Shown piece by piece: positions 1 to 7,056 of a stretch of DNA of 16,916 bases (position 1 is its first letter; the number at the start of each line of letters is the position of its first letter). The position numbers were made by a program, and so were the translations under genes. The notes beneath the pieces are model-generated. The model was not told the DNA's origin. It searched no databases and saw only the letters and a program-made list of their open reading frames with translations. This DNA comes from Methanocellales archaeon (GTDB taxonomy: Archaea; Halobacteriota; UBA148; JAJOKI01). Where the stretch lies: contig JAJOKI010000071.1 in the NCBI GenBank assembly GCA_021129915.1, positions 1 to 16,916 on the forward strand, given 5' to 3'.

Positions 1-479
1 TATTTTTTAGGAATTTCTTTACTTTTTATCATTAATAGTATTCCGACAAGCAAAGCCATAAAACCTACTAAAGCTACCCATCCCAGTTCAAAAATGATAT
101 CAATTAAAAAGAATACAATTCCGCCGAACAGACCATATTTTACCATGTCTGATGTACCATGGAAATCCAAAGTATGCCCCCCAGGTACTTTTGTCTTGAC
201 CGTAACACTTTTCTTACTTGTTATATTGGCATCTATAAATCCAGTATCACCGACAGCATCCTTTTGAATGCTTACAGGATTATAAGTAACAACATATCCC
301 ATCTCGTCTAACATACACCTTTTTCTGTTGCATCTCGGATAGAGATAGGGTATCTGCAGCAGACCTGATAATTTCCCCTTCCAAATTCTGATCCTCCCAT
401 TAGTTATTATGTACAGTCCCCTTAAATATACATCGCCAAAATCATTGCCCGCCACTAACAAGGAGTATCTGCTTTTCAA
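1..479 (-). CDS. Membrane-anchored hypothetical protein, 3' end outside window
   Basis: An open frame reads on the minus strand from a TTG codon at 479 off the left edge, giving about 159 residues with no stop. The start rests on an AGGAG ribosome binding site 8 bases before the TTG; a second possible start is the ATG at 314, preceded by AGGTG. The product has a polar first part (about residues 1-115) with a basic, cysteine-containing patch (PRCNRKRC, around residue 48), a predicted beta-rich stretch, and then two hydrophobic helices near the end (starting near KYGLFGGIVFF and ALVGFMALLVGILL) followed by a lysine-rich tail. It is therefore probably anchored in the membrane by its C-terminal hairpin. 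I do not recognise the family. The gene follows the toxin gene in the same direction with a 47-base gap containing one copy of the 24-bp repeat. Reality of the gene is likely but not certain. Confidence 0.55.
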   Translation of the reverse strand, partial: MKSRYSLLVAGNDFGDVYLRGLYIITNGRIRIWKGKLSGLLQIPYLYPRCNRKRCMLDEMGYVVTYNPVSIQKDAVGDTGFIDANITSKKSVTVKTKVPGGHTLDFHGTSDMVKYGLFGGIVFFLIDIIFELGWVALVGFMALLVGILLMIKSKEIPKK

Positions 480-507
480 TTCCGATTCTCCTTTCGTTCG
501 ATCTTTC

Positions 508-531
508 TTGTAGAGAAATACTTTTCTCACA
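508..531. repeat. 24-bp near-palindromic repeat, copy 1
   Basis: This is an exact 24-base match to 1343-1366. The core is an inverted repeat, GAGAAA-TACT-TTTCTC, flanked by TGT(a) on the left and ACA on the right, so the symmetry extends further with one unpaired A. It overlaps the toxin stop codon (TGA at 529-527) and is centred about 40 bases before the TTG start of the leftmost gene. It is most likely an operator or promoter element, or a recombination scar; the sequence alone does not decide. Confidence 0.75.
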
Positions 532-1060
532 CTCGAGAGGTATATCTCTGAATCCCGGGCACCCTGTCAAAATCACTATCTTGAGATGCGATCCTCTTTA
601 TGTTGTTTCTGGACATAACCGCGATGTGCAGAGCATCTCGCGGAAGCAAATTATGTTCCCCCATAAAAACGATCATCTGGCTACAGTCACCCCCAGTCAC
701 ATCGAGCATGCTCAGTCCACCCAGATCAGAGATATAATGAGTTGCATCCCTTACCTTGCTAAAGAACGTCTTCATGAGCTCTGGCCTCATTCGCAGAGAG
801 TCGATGATCTTCCATTTGTGAACGGGTCTTTTCATCCCTTCTCTCACAAGATGGTCTTCAGTCTCAACCATCGTTAGACCGTAACACACCTCATCGAACG
901 CCAGTGGGCTCGTATATGCTAAGATGTCACGCCTGTTAACTTTCTTCAGAAAATCCGCAGATTCCTCTCCATGCTCAGGGTGGTCTAAAAGGACGTTCAG
1001 AAAGACCGTGGAGTCTATGTATATCGGAGATCTCGTCCTCGAAAGGCTAATGGGTGACAT
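527..1060 (-). CDS. vapC: VapC-like PIN-domain ribonuclease toxin
   Basis: This is a PIN-domain protein of 177 residues, a predicted Mg2+-dependent ribonuclease toxin. The acidic active-site pattern is visible: D16 in YIDSTVFLNVLL, E57 in FDEVCYGL, D142 in LPRDALHIAV, and D161/D163/D165 in ASQDSDFDRV near the end. The order and spacing fit the PIN family, though it is longer than the usual 130-140 residues because of an extra segment around residues 66-125. The chosen start is the ATG at 1060, which has GAGGAAAG just upstream and overlaps the antitoxin's last codons by 14 bases. A TTG four codons earlier (1072) is possible but less likely. The overlap implies translational coupling with the antitoxin gene. 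The stop codon lies inside repeat copy 1. Confidence 0.8.
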   Translation of the reverse strand: MSPISLSRTRSPIYIDSTVFLNVLLDHPEHGEESADFLKKVNRRDILAYTSPLAFDEVCYGLTMVETEDHLVREGMKRPVHKWKIIDSLRMRPELMKTFFSKVRDATHYISDLGGLSMLDVTGGDCSQMIVFMGEHNLLPRDALHIAVMSRNNIKRIASQDSDFDRVPGIQRYTSRV

Positions 1061-1274
1061 GACTTTCCTCAACCAGTCTCACCACATCTATTTTTCTCCT
1101 ACCAAACATCCCCCGCATTTTTTCGACGACCTCATCGGTAACCGGCTCGATGACGATTTTTGATTTCTCCAGCGTTATCCTGACCTTCGAATGTTCATCT
1201 AGACCTAAAACATCTCGAAATCGCCGGGGTATCACCATCTCACCACGCCTACCGACCTCTTTTATCTCAATCAC
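1047..1274 (-). CDS. vapB: AbrB/SpoVT-type antitoxin
   Basis: This 75-residue protein has an N-terminal swapped-hairpin DNA-binding domain of the AbrB type: IKEVGRRGEMVIPRRFRDVLGL followed by a strand-rich VRITLEKSKIVIEPV. The acidic and helical C-terminal tail (about residues 48-75) would bind and block the toxin. The start is GTG at 1274, supported by GGAGG at 1285-1281 six bases upstream; no ATG gives the complete domain. The gene comes first and overlaps the toxin gene, the normal order for VapBC, and such antitoxins normally repress their own promoter. The promoter candidate is the AT-rich element at 1307-1321. Confidence 0.8.
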   Translation of the reverse strand: MIEIKEVGRRGEMVIPRRFRDVLGLDEHSKVRITLEKSKIVIEPVTDEVVEKMRGMFGRRKIDVVRLVEESHVTH

Positions 1275-1306
1275 CTTTAGCCTCCGAATCGTCCTTTTGT
1301 CGGAAT

Positions 1307-1321
1307 GATATTTAATATTTT
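1307..1321 (-). promoter_or_regulatory. TATA-like element for the toxin-antitoxin operon
   Basis: The minus strand reads GAAAATATTAAATATC here. Archaeal transcription would start about 25 bases downstream, near 1288, giving a leader of roughly 14 bases that still contains the GGAGG site before the GTG start. The element is nearly symmetrical, so it could also serve the helicase gene on the other strand. This is inferred from position and composition only. Confidence 0.45.
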
Positions 1322-1342
1322 CGGAAGAGGTATGTCGATTAA

Positions 1343-1366
1343 TTGTAGAGAAATACTTTTCTCACA
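1343..1366. repeat. 24-bp near-palindromic repeat, copy 2
   Basis: This is the second exact copy of the repeat at 508-531, in the same orientation on the plus strand. It lies in the divergent gap between the antitoxin and hel308, centred about 33 bases before the hel308 ATG. The two copies together bracket the toxin-antitoxin pair (532-1342). Confidence 0.75.
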
Positions 1367-1387
1367 TCCGATCATTGGTTTAAGGCA

Positions 1388-3583
1388 ATGAAAATAATCG
1401 AGCTGTCCGACCAGTTGCCCAAAAACGTTATTCAATTCTACATGGACTCCGGAATCACAGAGGTGTATCCTCCGCAGGCGGACGCAATTCAACGCGGTCT
1501 GCTCGATGGAAAAAATATCGTCGCGGCAATCCCCACCGCATCGGGCAAAACGCTGCTCGCAGAGCTTGCCATGCTGAAATCCGTGCTAAACGGCGGCAAG
1601 GCGGTTTATATCGTACCGTTGCGCGCGCTCGCCTCCGAGAAATATGATAGGTTCTCCCAATTCGCGTCGCTCGGCATCGATGTGGGAATCTCCACGGGCG
1701 ATTTCTATTCAAAGGACGAGTGGCTGGGCAAATACGATATCATCGTGGCTACCTCTGAAAAAGTGGACTCGCTGCTAAGAAACGAGGCGAGCTGGACGCG
1801 CGATATCACCGTAATAGTCGCAGATGAGGTTCATCTCATCAATTCTCCTAACCGAGGACCTACACTTGAAATAACGCTGGCGAAATTGATGAAATTGAAC
1901 CCGAGTGCGCAGGTCCTCGCTCTGAGCGCGACGATAGGAAACGCTAACGAGCTGGCAAGATGGTTAAATGCAGAACTCGTCCAGAGCGAGTGGCGTCCTG
2001 TGGAATTGCGAGAGGGCGTCCTGTTTGGGCGAACAATCAAATTTGTGAATGTTGCAGATGCAAGAGTTGTAGTCGAAAACACTTCTGCGAAGTGTTTTCT
2101 TGAGAACAAAGACGACACCATTGCGCTCTCAATCGACACCATAAAAGGAGGGGGGCAATGTCTCATCTTCACCAACACGCGCAAAAATTCTGAGAGCATA
2201 GCCAGAAGGGTTGGTAAAGCCATCCAGGGTCTGATTGATCCAAGCGATAATGATAAGCTGACCGAACTGGCAGGAGAGATTCGCGAGACGGGGGAGACAG
2301 GCTTATGCGAAAAACTTGCTTCCTGTATTGAAAACGGAACAGCGTTTCACCACGCCGGGCTACGAAGTGAGCATCGACGCACTGTAGAGAATGGCTACAG
2401 GTCCAATGTGATTAAGGTCATAGCGTGCACTCCCACTCTGGCGTCAGGTCTCAACTTACCAGCAAGGCGGGTGGTCATCAGGGATTATAAGCGGTACGAC
2501 GCTAACTTTGGATTGACACCCATACCAGTGCTGGAAATCAAGCAGATGTGCGGAAGGGCAGGTCGCCCGGGCTTAGACCCATATGGCGAGTCCGTCCTGA
2601 TCGCCAAGAGTCTTGACGAATTCGACATGCTGATGGAAAACTACGTACTTGCGAATCCCGAAGACATATGGTCTAAACTTGGTGTAGAAACCGCGTTGCG
2701 CACGCATCTACTGTCCACGATCGCGACCGGGTTTGCCCAATCCAGAGAACAGTTATTCGATTTTATAGAGTCCACGTTCTATGCATGTCAGCAGGAGAGA
2801 TGGAGTCTGGAACACGTGGTCGATGCTGTGCTGGAATTTCTTGAAAAGGAGGGCATGATAATCAGGTCAGGTGACGACATTCGTGCTACTGAGCTGGGGG
2901 AATTGGTCTCAAAACTGTATATAGACCCGGCGTCCGCATCGATAATTATCAAGGGGCTGAAAAGCGTCGATGACGTCGTCCCGTTTACGCTACTGCATTT
3001 AATCTGCCAAACACCCGATGTGCGAAAGTTATATCTCCGCAGTAATGATGACTCCTGGGTGGATGAGTCAGTAGAACAGCATCATGATGAGTTTGTCTGC
3101 GTGCCAGACCCGCACAAAAAAGAGTATGAGTGGTTCCTTGCCGAGGCCAAGACTGCGATGCTGTTTTACGACTGGATTTGCGAAGAACATGAAAATGACA
3201 TAATTAAAAAATTCGGCATTGGTCCGGGAGATATAAGAGCACTATGTGAACTCGCGGAGTGGCTCATGCACAGCACTGCTGAGTTGTCCGCGCTGTTGGG
3301 TTTAAGATTTACACGAGATGCAAGAGATTTGGTCGAGCGGATTAAATATGGCATTGGTCCTGAATTGCTTAAACTGATTAAAATAAAGGATGTGGGCAGG
3401 GTCAGGGCGCGCAGGTTGTACAATGCCGGCTATACCGATATCGCCAAACTCAGAGATGCAGACCCTAAAGCGATTATGCGCTTGGTCGGGACCGGAGTCG
3501 GAATAAAAATCATGGGGCAGTTGGGCGTATATGTGGAGGCGACGGAAGGGAAAAAGGGACAGGCAAATCTTCTCGAGTTTTAA
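1388..3583 (+). CDS. hel308: Hel308-type superfamily 2 DNA helicase
   Basis: This ATP-dependent 3'-5' DNA helicase belongs to the Ski2-like Hel308 group, which acts on stalled replication forks and in recombination repair. All core motifs are present: the Q-motif-like YPPQADAI (28-35), Walker A AIPTASGKT (47-55), VIVADEVHLI with DEVH at 146-149, SAT at 180-182, QCLIFTNTRK (257-266), TPTLASGLNLPARRVVI (348-364) and QMCGRAGRPG (386-395). A winged-helix and helical ratchet region follows, then a helix-hairpin-helix (LLKLIKIKDVGRVRARRLY). The last residues, QANLLEF, match a PCNA-binding box (QxxLxxF). At 731 residues the length is typical and the gene looks intact. The start is the ATG at 1388 with only a weak AAGG upstream. 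It is divergent from the toxin-antitoxin operon and is followed after 50 bases by cgi121. Confidence 0.93.
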   Translation: MKIIELSDQLPKNVIQFYMDSGITEVYPPQADAIQRGLLDGKNIVAAIPTASGKTLLAELAMLKSVLNGGKAVYIVPLRALASEKYDRFSQFASLGIDVGISTGDFYSKDEWLGKYDIIVATSEKVDSLLRNEASWTRDITVIVADEVHLINSPNRGPTLEITLAKLMKLNPSAQVLALSATIGNANELARWLNAELVQSEWRPVELREGVLFGRTIKFVNVADARVVVENTSAKCFLENKDDTIALSIDTIKGGGQCLIFTNTRKNSESIARRVGKAIQGLIDPSDNDKLTELAGEIRETGETGLCEKLASCIENGTAFHHAGLRSEHRRTVENGYRSNVIKVIACTPTLASGLNLPARRVVIRDYKRYDANFGLTPIPVLEIKQMCGRAGRPGLDPYGESVLIAKSLDEFDMLMENYVLANPEDIWSKLGVETALRTHLLSTIATGFAQSREQLFDFIESTFYACQQERWSLEHVVDAVLEFLEKEGMIIRSGDDIRATELGELVSKLYIDPASASIIIKGLKSVDDVVPFTLLHLICQTPDVRKLYLRSNDDSWVDESVEQHHDEFVCVPDPHKKEYEWFLAEAKTAMLFYDWICEEHENDIIKKFGIGPGDIRALCELAEWLMHSTAELSALLGLRFTRDARDLVERIKYGIGPELLKLIKIKDVGRVRARRLYNAGYTDIAKLRDADPKAIMRLVGTGVGIKIMGQLGVYVEATEGKKGQANLLEF

Positions 3584-3633
3584 CGCATTAGATGAAGATA
3601 AGTTAAAGCCATGATTTGAAAGAAATGATCCAT

Positions 3634-4137
3634 ATGGCTATCAAAATTATCGGTGGCATCGCCGAGGTTGGCGACGTTGACGAATTCATCAAAACGATGG
3701 GCGATATCGCAAGGCGGCACAGCGTCACAATTCAAGCATTAGATGCGGACAGAACTGTAGGTGCAGAACACCTTCGTTTTGCGGCCGAAAAGGCGATGCG
3801 GTCGATGCAAAAGGGGCGAAACATCGCCAATGATTTGGGACTTGAGATTCTTTTGTACGCCTCCGGAAAGCGCCAGATCGAGCGCGCCTTACAGATGGGG
3901 ATTTCGCCGGGCAGGAACAACATAGCCATCATCATAGTCGGCGATGATGCGGAGCGCGCAGGCAAGGATGTAAAGAAATTTGTTCGGGAGGCGCCTGTGC
4001 TGGACTATGACGGGCGAAAAAAGGATTTAATCGTTAAAACGTTTGGCATCACCGATGCCGAAATCGAAGCAGTTGGAGAGGGGAAAATCCCGGAGCTGGT
4101 GTTGGAAAGGGTGGCATTGCTGGACATCATGAAGTGA
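3634..4137 (+). CDS. cgi121: KEOPS complex subunit Cgi121
   Basis: This is the Cgi121 subunit of the KEOPS complex, which makes the universal tRNA modification t6A at A37; Cgi121 helps bring tRNA to the complex. Recognised segments are ALDADRTVGAEHLRFAAEKA (35-54), GRNIANDLGLEILLYASGKR (61-80) and the RQI signature that follows, with an alternating helix/strand C-terminus ending ALLDIMK. From the ATG at 3634 the protein has 167 residues. Two in-frame starts lie upstream (ATG 3625, TTG 3616) and no ribosome binding site is clear for any of them, so the exact start is uncertain by up to six codons. The pairing with hel308 on the same strand recurs, as I recall, in other euryarchaea, so the two may be co-transcribed. 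Confidence 0.88.
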   Translation: MAIKIIGGIAEVGDVDEFIKTMGDIARRHSVTIQALDADRTVGAEHLRFAAEKAMRSMQKGRNIANDLGLEILLYASGKRQIERALQMGISPGRNNIAIIIVGDDAERAGKDVKKFVREAPVLDYDGRKKDLIVKTFGITDAEIEAVGEGKIPELVLERVALLDIMK

Positions 4138-4175
4138 TTCTCTAAGCCTACTTCAACAATCTCCGACCGATGACG

Positions 4176-4745
4176 TTACAACGTGTCCATGTCCAATATC
4201 GTGGAGATGGTCACGTCAATCTCACATAAATACTGTGCTGCGGCGCCATTTCCATGTATCAATAATTCCACTAAATCCTCGGGCACATCCATGTCAGTGC
4301 TGACAAAAAACGAATCATAGATATCGACAGACATTCCCCTATCCCGGGCGATTTGAACGTGCCTCAAAAAACTTGTGTTATGATATTGCACTTTGAACGT
4401 GTGCGGCTCTCTCAAAAACAGCAGATTCGTCCCGCCGCCCCTCCCTGGCGCTATGACGACATCCGCACTCGAGCCGACGACCTCGTTTATGTGCCTGGAC
4501 TGAATCAGCGGCAGGTCGGGCATCACTATCAAAATCGGCGTCTGGACATCTCGAATTGCACCATTGATGGCATCATCCAATGTGCCTTCTGTGAGCACCT
4601 CATATTTTCTTACCACCGAGCTATCGATTGCATGGATGACGTCCTCAAGCATGCGCTCCGCTAACATCTCTCGCTCGGACTGGCTAAGCAGGGGAGAGAG
4701 CCGCGACTTTGTATCCTTCTTTTTAAAAGGGATTATCGCCTTCAT
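4176..4745 (-). CDS. cofC: 2-phospho-L-lactate guanylyltransferase CofC
   Basis: CofC activates 2-phospho-L-lactate (or phosphoenolpyruvate, depending on lineage) with GTP to give the dinucleotide precursor of the F420 side chain. The 189-residue protein has the nucleotidyltransferase N-terminus MKAIIPFKKKDTKSRLS, the helix EREMLAERMLEDVIHAI, the strand and loop IVMPDLPLI, the glycine-rich DVVIAPGRGGGTNLLFLRE, and the substrate region YHNTSFLRHVQIARDRG followed by DMDVPEDLVELLIHGNGAAAQYL. All are characteristic of the family. The start is ATG at 4745. No ribosome binding site is visible, and the TATA element lies only about 15-20 bases upstream, so the mRNA is probably leaderless. It is divergent from cofG and convergent with cgi121. 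Confidence 0.92.
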   Translation of the reverse strand: MKAIIPFKKKDTKSRLSPLLSQSEREMLAERMLEDVIHAIDSSVVRKYEVLTEGTLDDAINGAIRDVQTPILIVMPDLPLIQSRHINEVVGSSADVVIAPGRGGGTNLLFLREPHTFKVQYHNTSFLRHVQIARDRGMSVDIYDSFFVSTDMDVPEDLVELLIHGNGAAAQYLCEIDVTISTILDMDTL

Positions 4746-4755
4746 AGTTGGAATA

Positions 4756-4770
4756 ATACTATATTTAACC
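4756..4770. promoter_or_regulatory. Shared TATA element of the cofC/cofG divergent promoter
   Basis: The 44 bases between the cofC and cofG starts hold one clear AT-rich core: ACTATATTTAACC on the plus strand, GGTTAAATATAGT on the minus. It is close enough to symmetrical to act in both directions. Start sites about 25 bases away on either side would fall at or near both start codons, implying leaderless transcripts for both genes. This is inferred from spacing. Confidence 0.55.
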
Positions 4771-4789
4771 CACCCTATATGTGGATGTG

Positions 4790-5734
4790 ATGAGTGCTGA
4801 TTACGTTACATTCTCTAAAAACGTTTTCATTCCAGTCACCAATATCTGCAGAAATAAATGCCATTATTGTGGTTTTAGGCGTGATGCTGTCCATCCCGAG
4901 GCATTTCTGATGACGCCCGAGCAGGTTGACAAAGTGTTGAGGAGGGGCGTTTTCAGCGGCTGTACCGAAGCGTTGTTTACATTTGGCCATCCGGGTCATC
5001 ATGACGTCATCGATTATATGGCAGAACTGTGTCAGATGGCGATCGAGCGGGGACTTCTCCCGCATACAAATGCAGGCGCAGTCAGTTATGCAGACCTCAA
5101 AAAATTGAAGCCCCTGAATGTCAGCATGGGCTTGATGGTGGAGACGATTGGGTGGGTGGAGGCGCACCGCGACAGTCCAGACAAGGTCCCTGCACTGCGC
5201 CTTAAAGCCATCAAGGATGCCGGGCGACTGAAGATACCCTTCACAACAGGCATCCTTGTCGGCATTGGTGAAACGTGGAACGACCGCATTGAATCTCTGT
5301 TAGCAATTAAAAAATTGCATGCTAAATACGGGCACATCCAGGAAGTTATTATCCAGAATTTTTTGCCGAAGCCGAACACGCCGATGGCCAAGCATTCCCC
5401 GCCGACTATACGTGATATGCAGCAGACGATTGCAACAGCGCGGGAGATTCTGCCGCAAGAAATTACCATACAGGTGCCGCCAAATCTCATGCCGCCGCAA
5501 CTGTCAATCCCATACGGTGCATCAGATTTAGGGGGCATTTCCACTGAAACCGTAGACCATATTAATCCTGAAAGAGAATGGCCTGCTGTAAACGAACTTA
5601 GTGCGATGGGTGTATCTCTGAAGGAGCGGTTGCCGATATATCCGCGTTTCATTACCGCTGGTTGGTATAGTGAAGAAGTTGGTGAACTGGTGGAAAGATA
5701 TGCCGATGAAAATGGATTCAGAAACGATGAGTGA
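4790..5734 (+). CDS. cofG: FO synthase subunit 1, CofG (radical SAM)
   Basis: CofG works with CofH to form 7,8-didemethyl-8-hydroxy-5-deazariboflavin (FO), the chromophore of coenzyme F420. The radical-SAM iron-sulfur motif is CRNKCHYC (C20, C24, C27; Cx3Cx2C). Family-typical stretches follow: EALFTFGHPGHHDVIDYM, LLPHTNAGAVSYADLKKL, ILVGIGETWNDRIESLLAI, IIQNFLPKPNTPM, and IPYGASDLGGIS near the end. From the ATG at 4790 the protein has 314 residues. The GTG at 4781 in the same frame is a possible alternative, but both would be nearly leaderless given the TATA element at 4756-4770. The 3' end overlaps the start region of cofH, so the two are translated from one message. Confidence 0.93.
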   Translation: MSADYVTFSKNVFIPVTNICRNKCHYCGFRRDAVHPEAFLMTPEQVDKVLRRGVFSGCTEALFTFGHPGHHDVIDYMAELCQMAIERGLLPHTNAGAVSYADLKKLKPLNVSMGLMVETIGWVEAHRDSPDKVPALRLKAIKDAGRLKIPFTTGILVGIGETWNDRIESLLAIKKLHAKYGHIQEVIIQNFLPKPNTPMAKHSPPTIRDMQQTIATAREILPQEITIQVPPNLMPPQLSIPYGASDLGGISTETVDHINPEREWPAVNELSAMGVSLKERLPIYPRFITAGWYSEEVGELVERYADENGFRNDE

Positions 5735-6770
5735 TCTCGTAGAACGGATATGGGACGGAAAAGTCACAAAGGATGATGCGCTATTTCTGGCAGCCATGGA
5801 TGTGCACGAATTGTCCCATCTTGCCGACCGATTGAGGGCTGCCGCAGCAGGGGACATCGTCACCTATGTAGTAAATCGCAATATCAACTTCACGAATATC
5901 TGTATAAACGATTGTGCCTTTTGCGCATTTAGGAGCGATTCCGGATATGTTCTCAGTACCGAACAAATCTTGCAAAAGGTCGAAGAGGCGGTGGATTTTG
6001 GCGCGACCGAAATCTGCGCCCAGGGCGGTCTGCGTAGGGGTGCGACGCTGGATTACTACTGCGAGATGCTGGAGAGCATAAAATCACAATTTCGGGTGCA
6101 TGTACACGCCCTTTCGCCAATGGAGGTGTACCATGCGGCAGAAAATTCCGACATGAACATATCTGCCGCTCTGGTGGCGCTAAAGCGCAGCGGGCTGGAC
6201 TCAATGCCAGGAACTGCTGCGGAAATCCTTGACGATCGGGTCCGCCAAAAAATCTGCCCACACAAGATTTCCACGGCGCAGTGGGTGGAAGTAATATCCA
6301 CGGCACACAAGACGGGAATCCCAACGACTGCTACGATGTTATACGGGCACATCGAAACCAGAGAAGACAGGATAAACCACCTTCTTTTGATAAGGGACCT
6401 GCAGCAAAAAACTCATGGATTTACCGAGTTCATACCGCTTCCATTCATGGCGAAAAACAATCGTCTGGGCAAAATCGCACACGGACCAACCGAAATCGAG
6501 AATCTTGAGGTGCATGCCCTCTCTCGAATCCTATTGCACCGACACATCAAAAACATCCAGGCATCGTGGGTGAAGCTGGGGCGCAGGCTGGCAAGAAAAA
6601 TCCTCTTCTGTGGAGCAAATGATCTTGGGGGAACGCTGATGGAGGAAAATATATCCAAATCTGCTGGCGGAGTGGAGGGCGAACACATGTCGCCGTGGGA
6701 ATTCGAGAAGCTTATAACCAGCGCAGGGCGCATACCGAGAAGGAGGGGCACGTTGTACGAAATTTATTAA
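5706..6770 (+). CDS. cofH: FO synthase subunit 2, CofH (radical SAM)
   Basis: CofH joins a tyrosine-derived radical to the ribityl-diaminouracil substrate in FO synthesis, handing its product to CofG. The iron-sulfur motif is CINDCAFC (C66, C70, C73) inside NRNINFTNICINDCAFCAFR. Other family signatures are TEICAQGGLRRGATLDYY, VHVHALSPMEVYHAAENS, GIPTTATMLYGHIETREDR, FTEFIPLPFMAKNNRLG, and the C-terminal GANDLGGTLMEENISKSAGG. The reading frame overlaps the end of cofG. Candidate starts are ATGs at 5700, 5706, 5712 and 5727. I chose 5706 because GGTGGAAAG sits a suitable distance before it, but 5727 (an ATGAGTGA overlap with the cofG stop) is a serious alternative. The product from 5706 has 354 residues, normal for the family. 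Confidence 0.92.
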   Translation: MKMDSETMSDLVERIWDGKVTKDDALFLAAMDVHELSHLADRLRAAAAGDIVTYVVNRNINFTNICINDCAFCAFRSDSGYVLSTEQILQKVEEAVDFGATEICAQGGLRRGATLDYYCEMLESIKSQFRVHVHALSPMEVYHAAENSDMNISAALVALKRSGLDSMPGTAAEILDDRVRQKICPHKISTAQWVEVISTAHKTGIPTTATMLYGHIETREDRINHLLLIRDLQQKTHGFTEFIPLPFMAKNNRLGKIAHGPTEIENLEVHALSRILLHRHIKNIQASWVKLGRRLARKILFCGANDLGGTLMEENISKSAGGVEGEHMSPWEFEKLITSAGRIPRRRGTLYEIY

Positions 6771-6773
6771 AAG

Positions 6774-6786
6774 TTACTATATACTA
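6774..6786 (+). promoter_or_regulatory. TATA element of the purSLQ operon
   Basis: The sequence TTACTATATACT lies just after the cofH stop and about 30 bases before the purS ATG. A start site about 25 bases downstream would be near 6805, giving a very short leader. It separates the purine operon from the F420 genes. Confidence 0.5.
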
Positions 6787-6812
6787 AAAGAGTCTAATGT
6801 CATTCAGAAAGC

Positions 6813-7052
6813 ATGGAAATCGATGTTACGATAAGTCTAAAAAAGGGAGTCGCGGATCCAGAGGGCGCGAATACGAAGAAGGCCCTGAATTTGCTCGGGT
6901 TTGACGATGTGGTAGATGTAAAGTCGATGAAGACGTTCAGGATAGAGATGGATATAGAAGACGAGAAAAAGGCGAGAGCGGAGGTTGAGGAGATGTGCAA
7001 GAAACTCCTTGCGAATCCCGTGATTCAGAACTACACGATAGAGATAAGGTGA
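6813..7052 (+). CDS. purS: FGAM synthetase small subunit PurS
   Basis: PurS bridges PurL and PurQ in the three-part phosphoribosylformylglycinamidine synthetase, the fourth step of de novo purine synthesis. The 79 residues match the family end to end: a first strand [16 protein letters not shown], a helix [12 protein letters not shown], a second strand [14 protein letters not shown], and the closing helix and strand [19 protein letters not shown]. The start is ATG at 6813 with no strong ribosome binding site, consistent with a short or absent leader. The stop is 4 bases before purL, whose ribosome binding site lies in the last purS codons. Confidence 0.93.
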   Translation: MEIDVTISLKKGVADPEGANTKKALNLLGFDDVVDVKSMKTFRIEMDIEDEKKARAEVEEMCKKLLANPVIQNYTIEIR

Positions 7053-7056
7053 TGCC

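Noticed and set aside
508..1366. A transposon or integron with the two 24-mers as ends
   Set aside because: The copies are direct, not inverted, repeats relative to each other, no transposase or integrase is present, and each copy has a plausible promoter position.
1277..1492. A minus-strand frame crossing the hel308 start
   Set aside because: It overlaps the promoter region and the first helicase codons and has no recognisable domain; it is a shadow.
5953..6324. A 123-codon minus-strand frame inside cofH
   Set aside because: It is antisense to a well-conserved gene and its proline- and arginine-rich text has no family resemblance.
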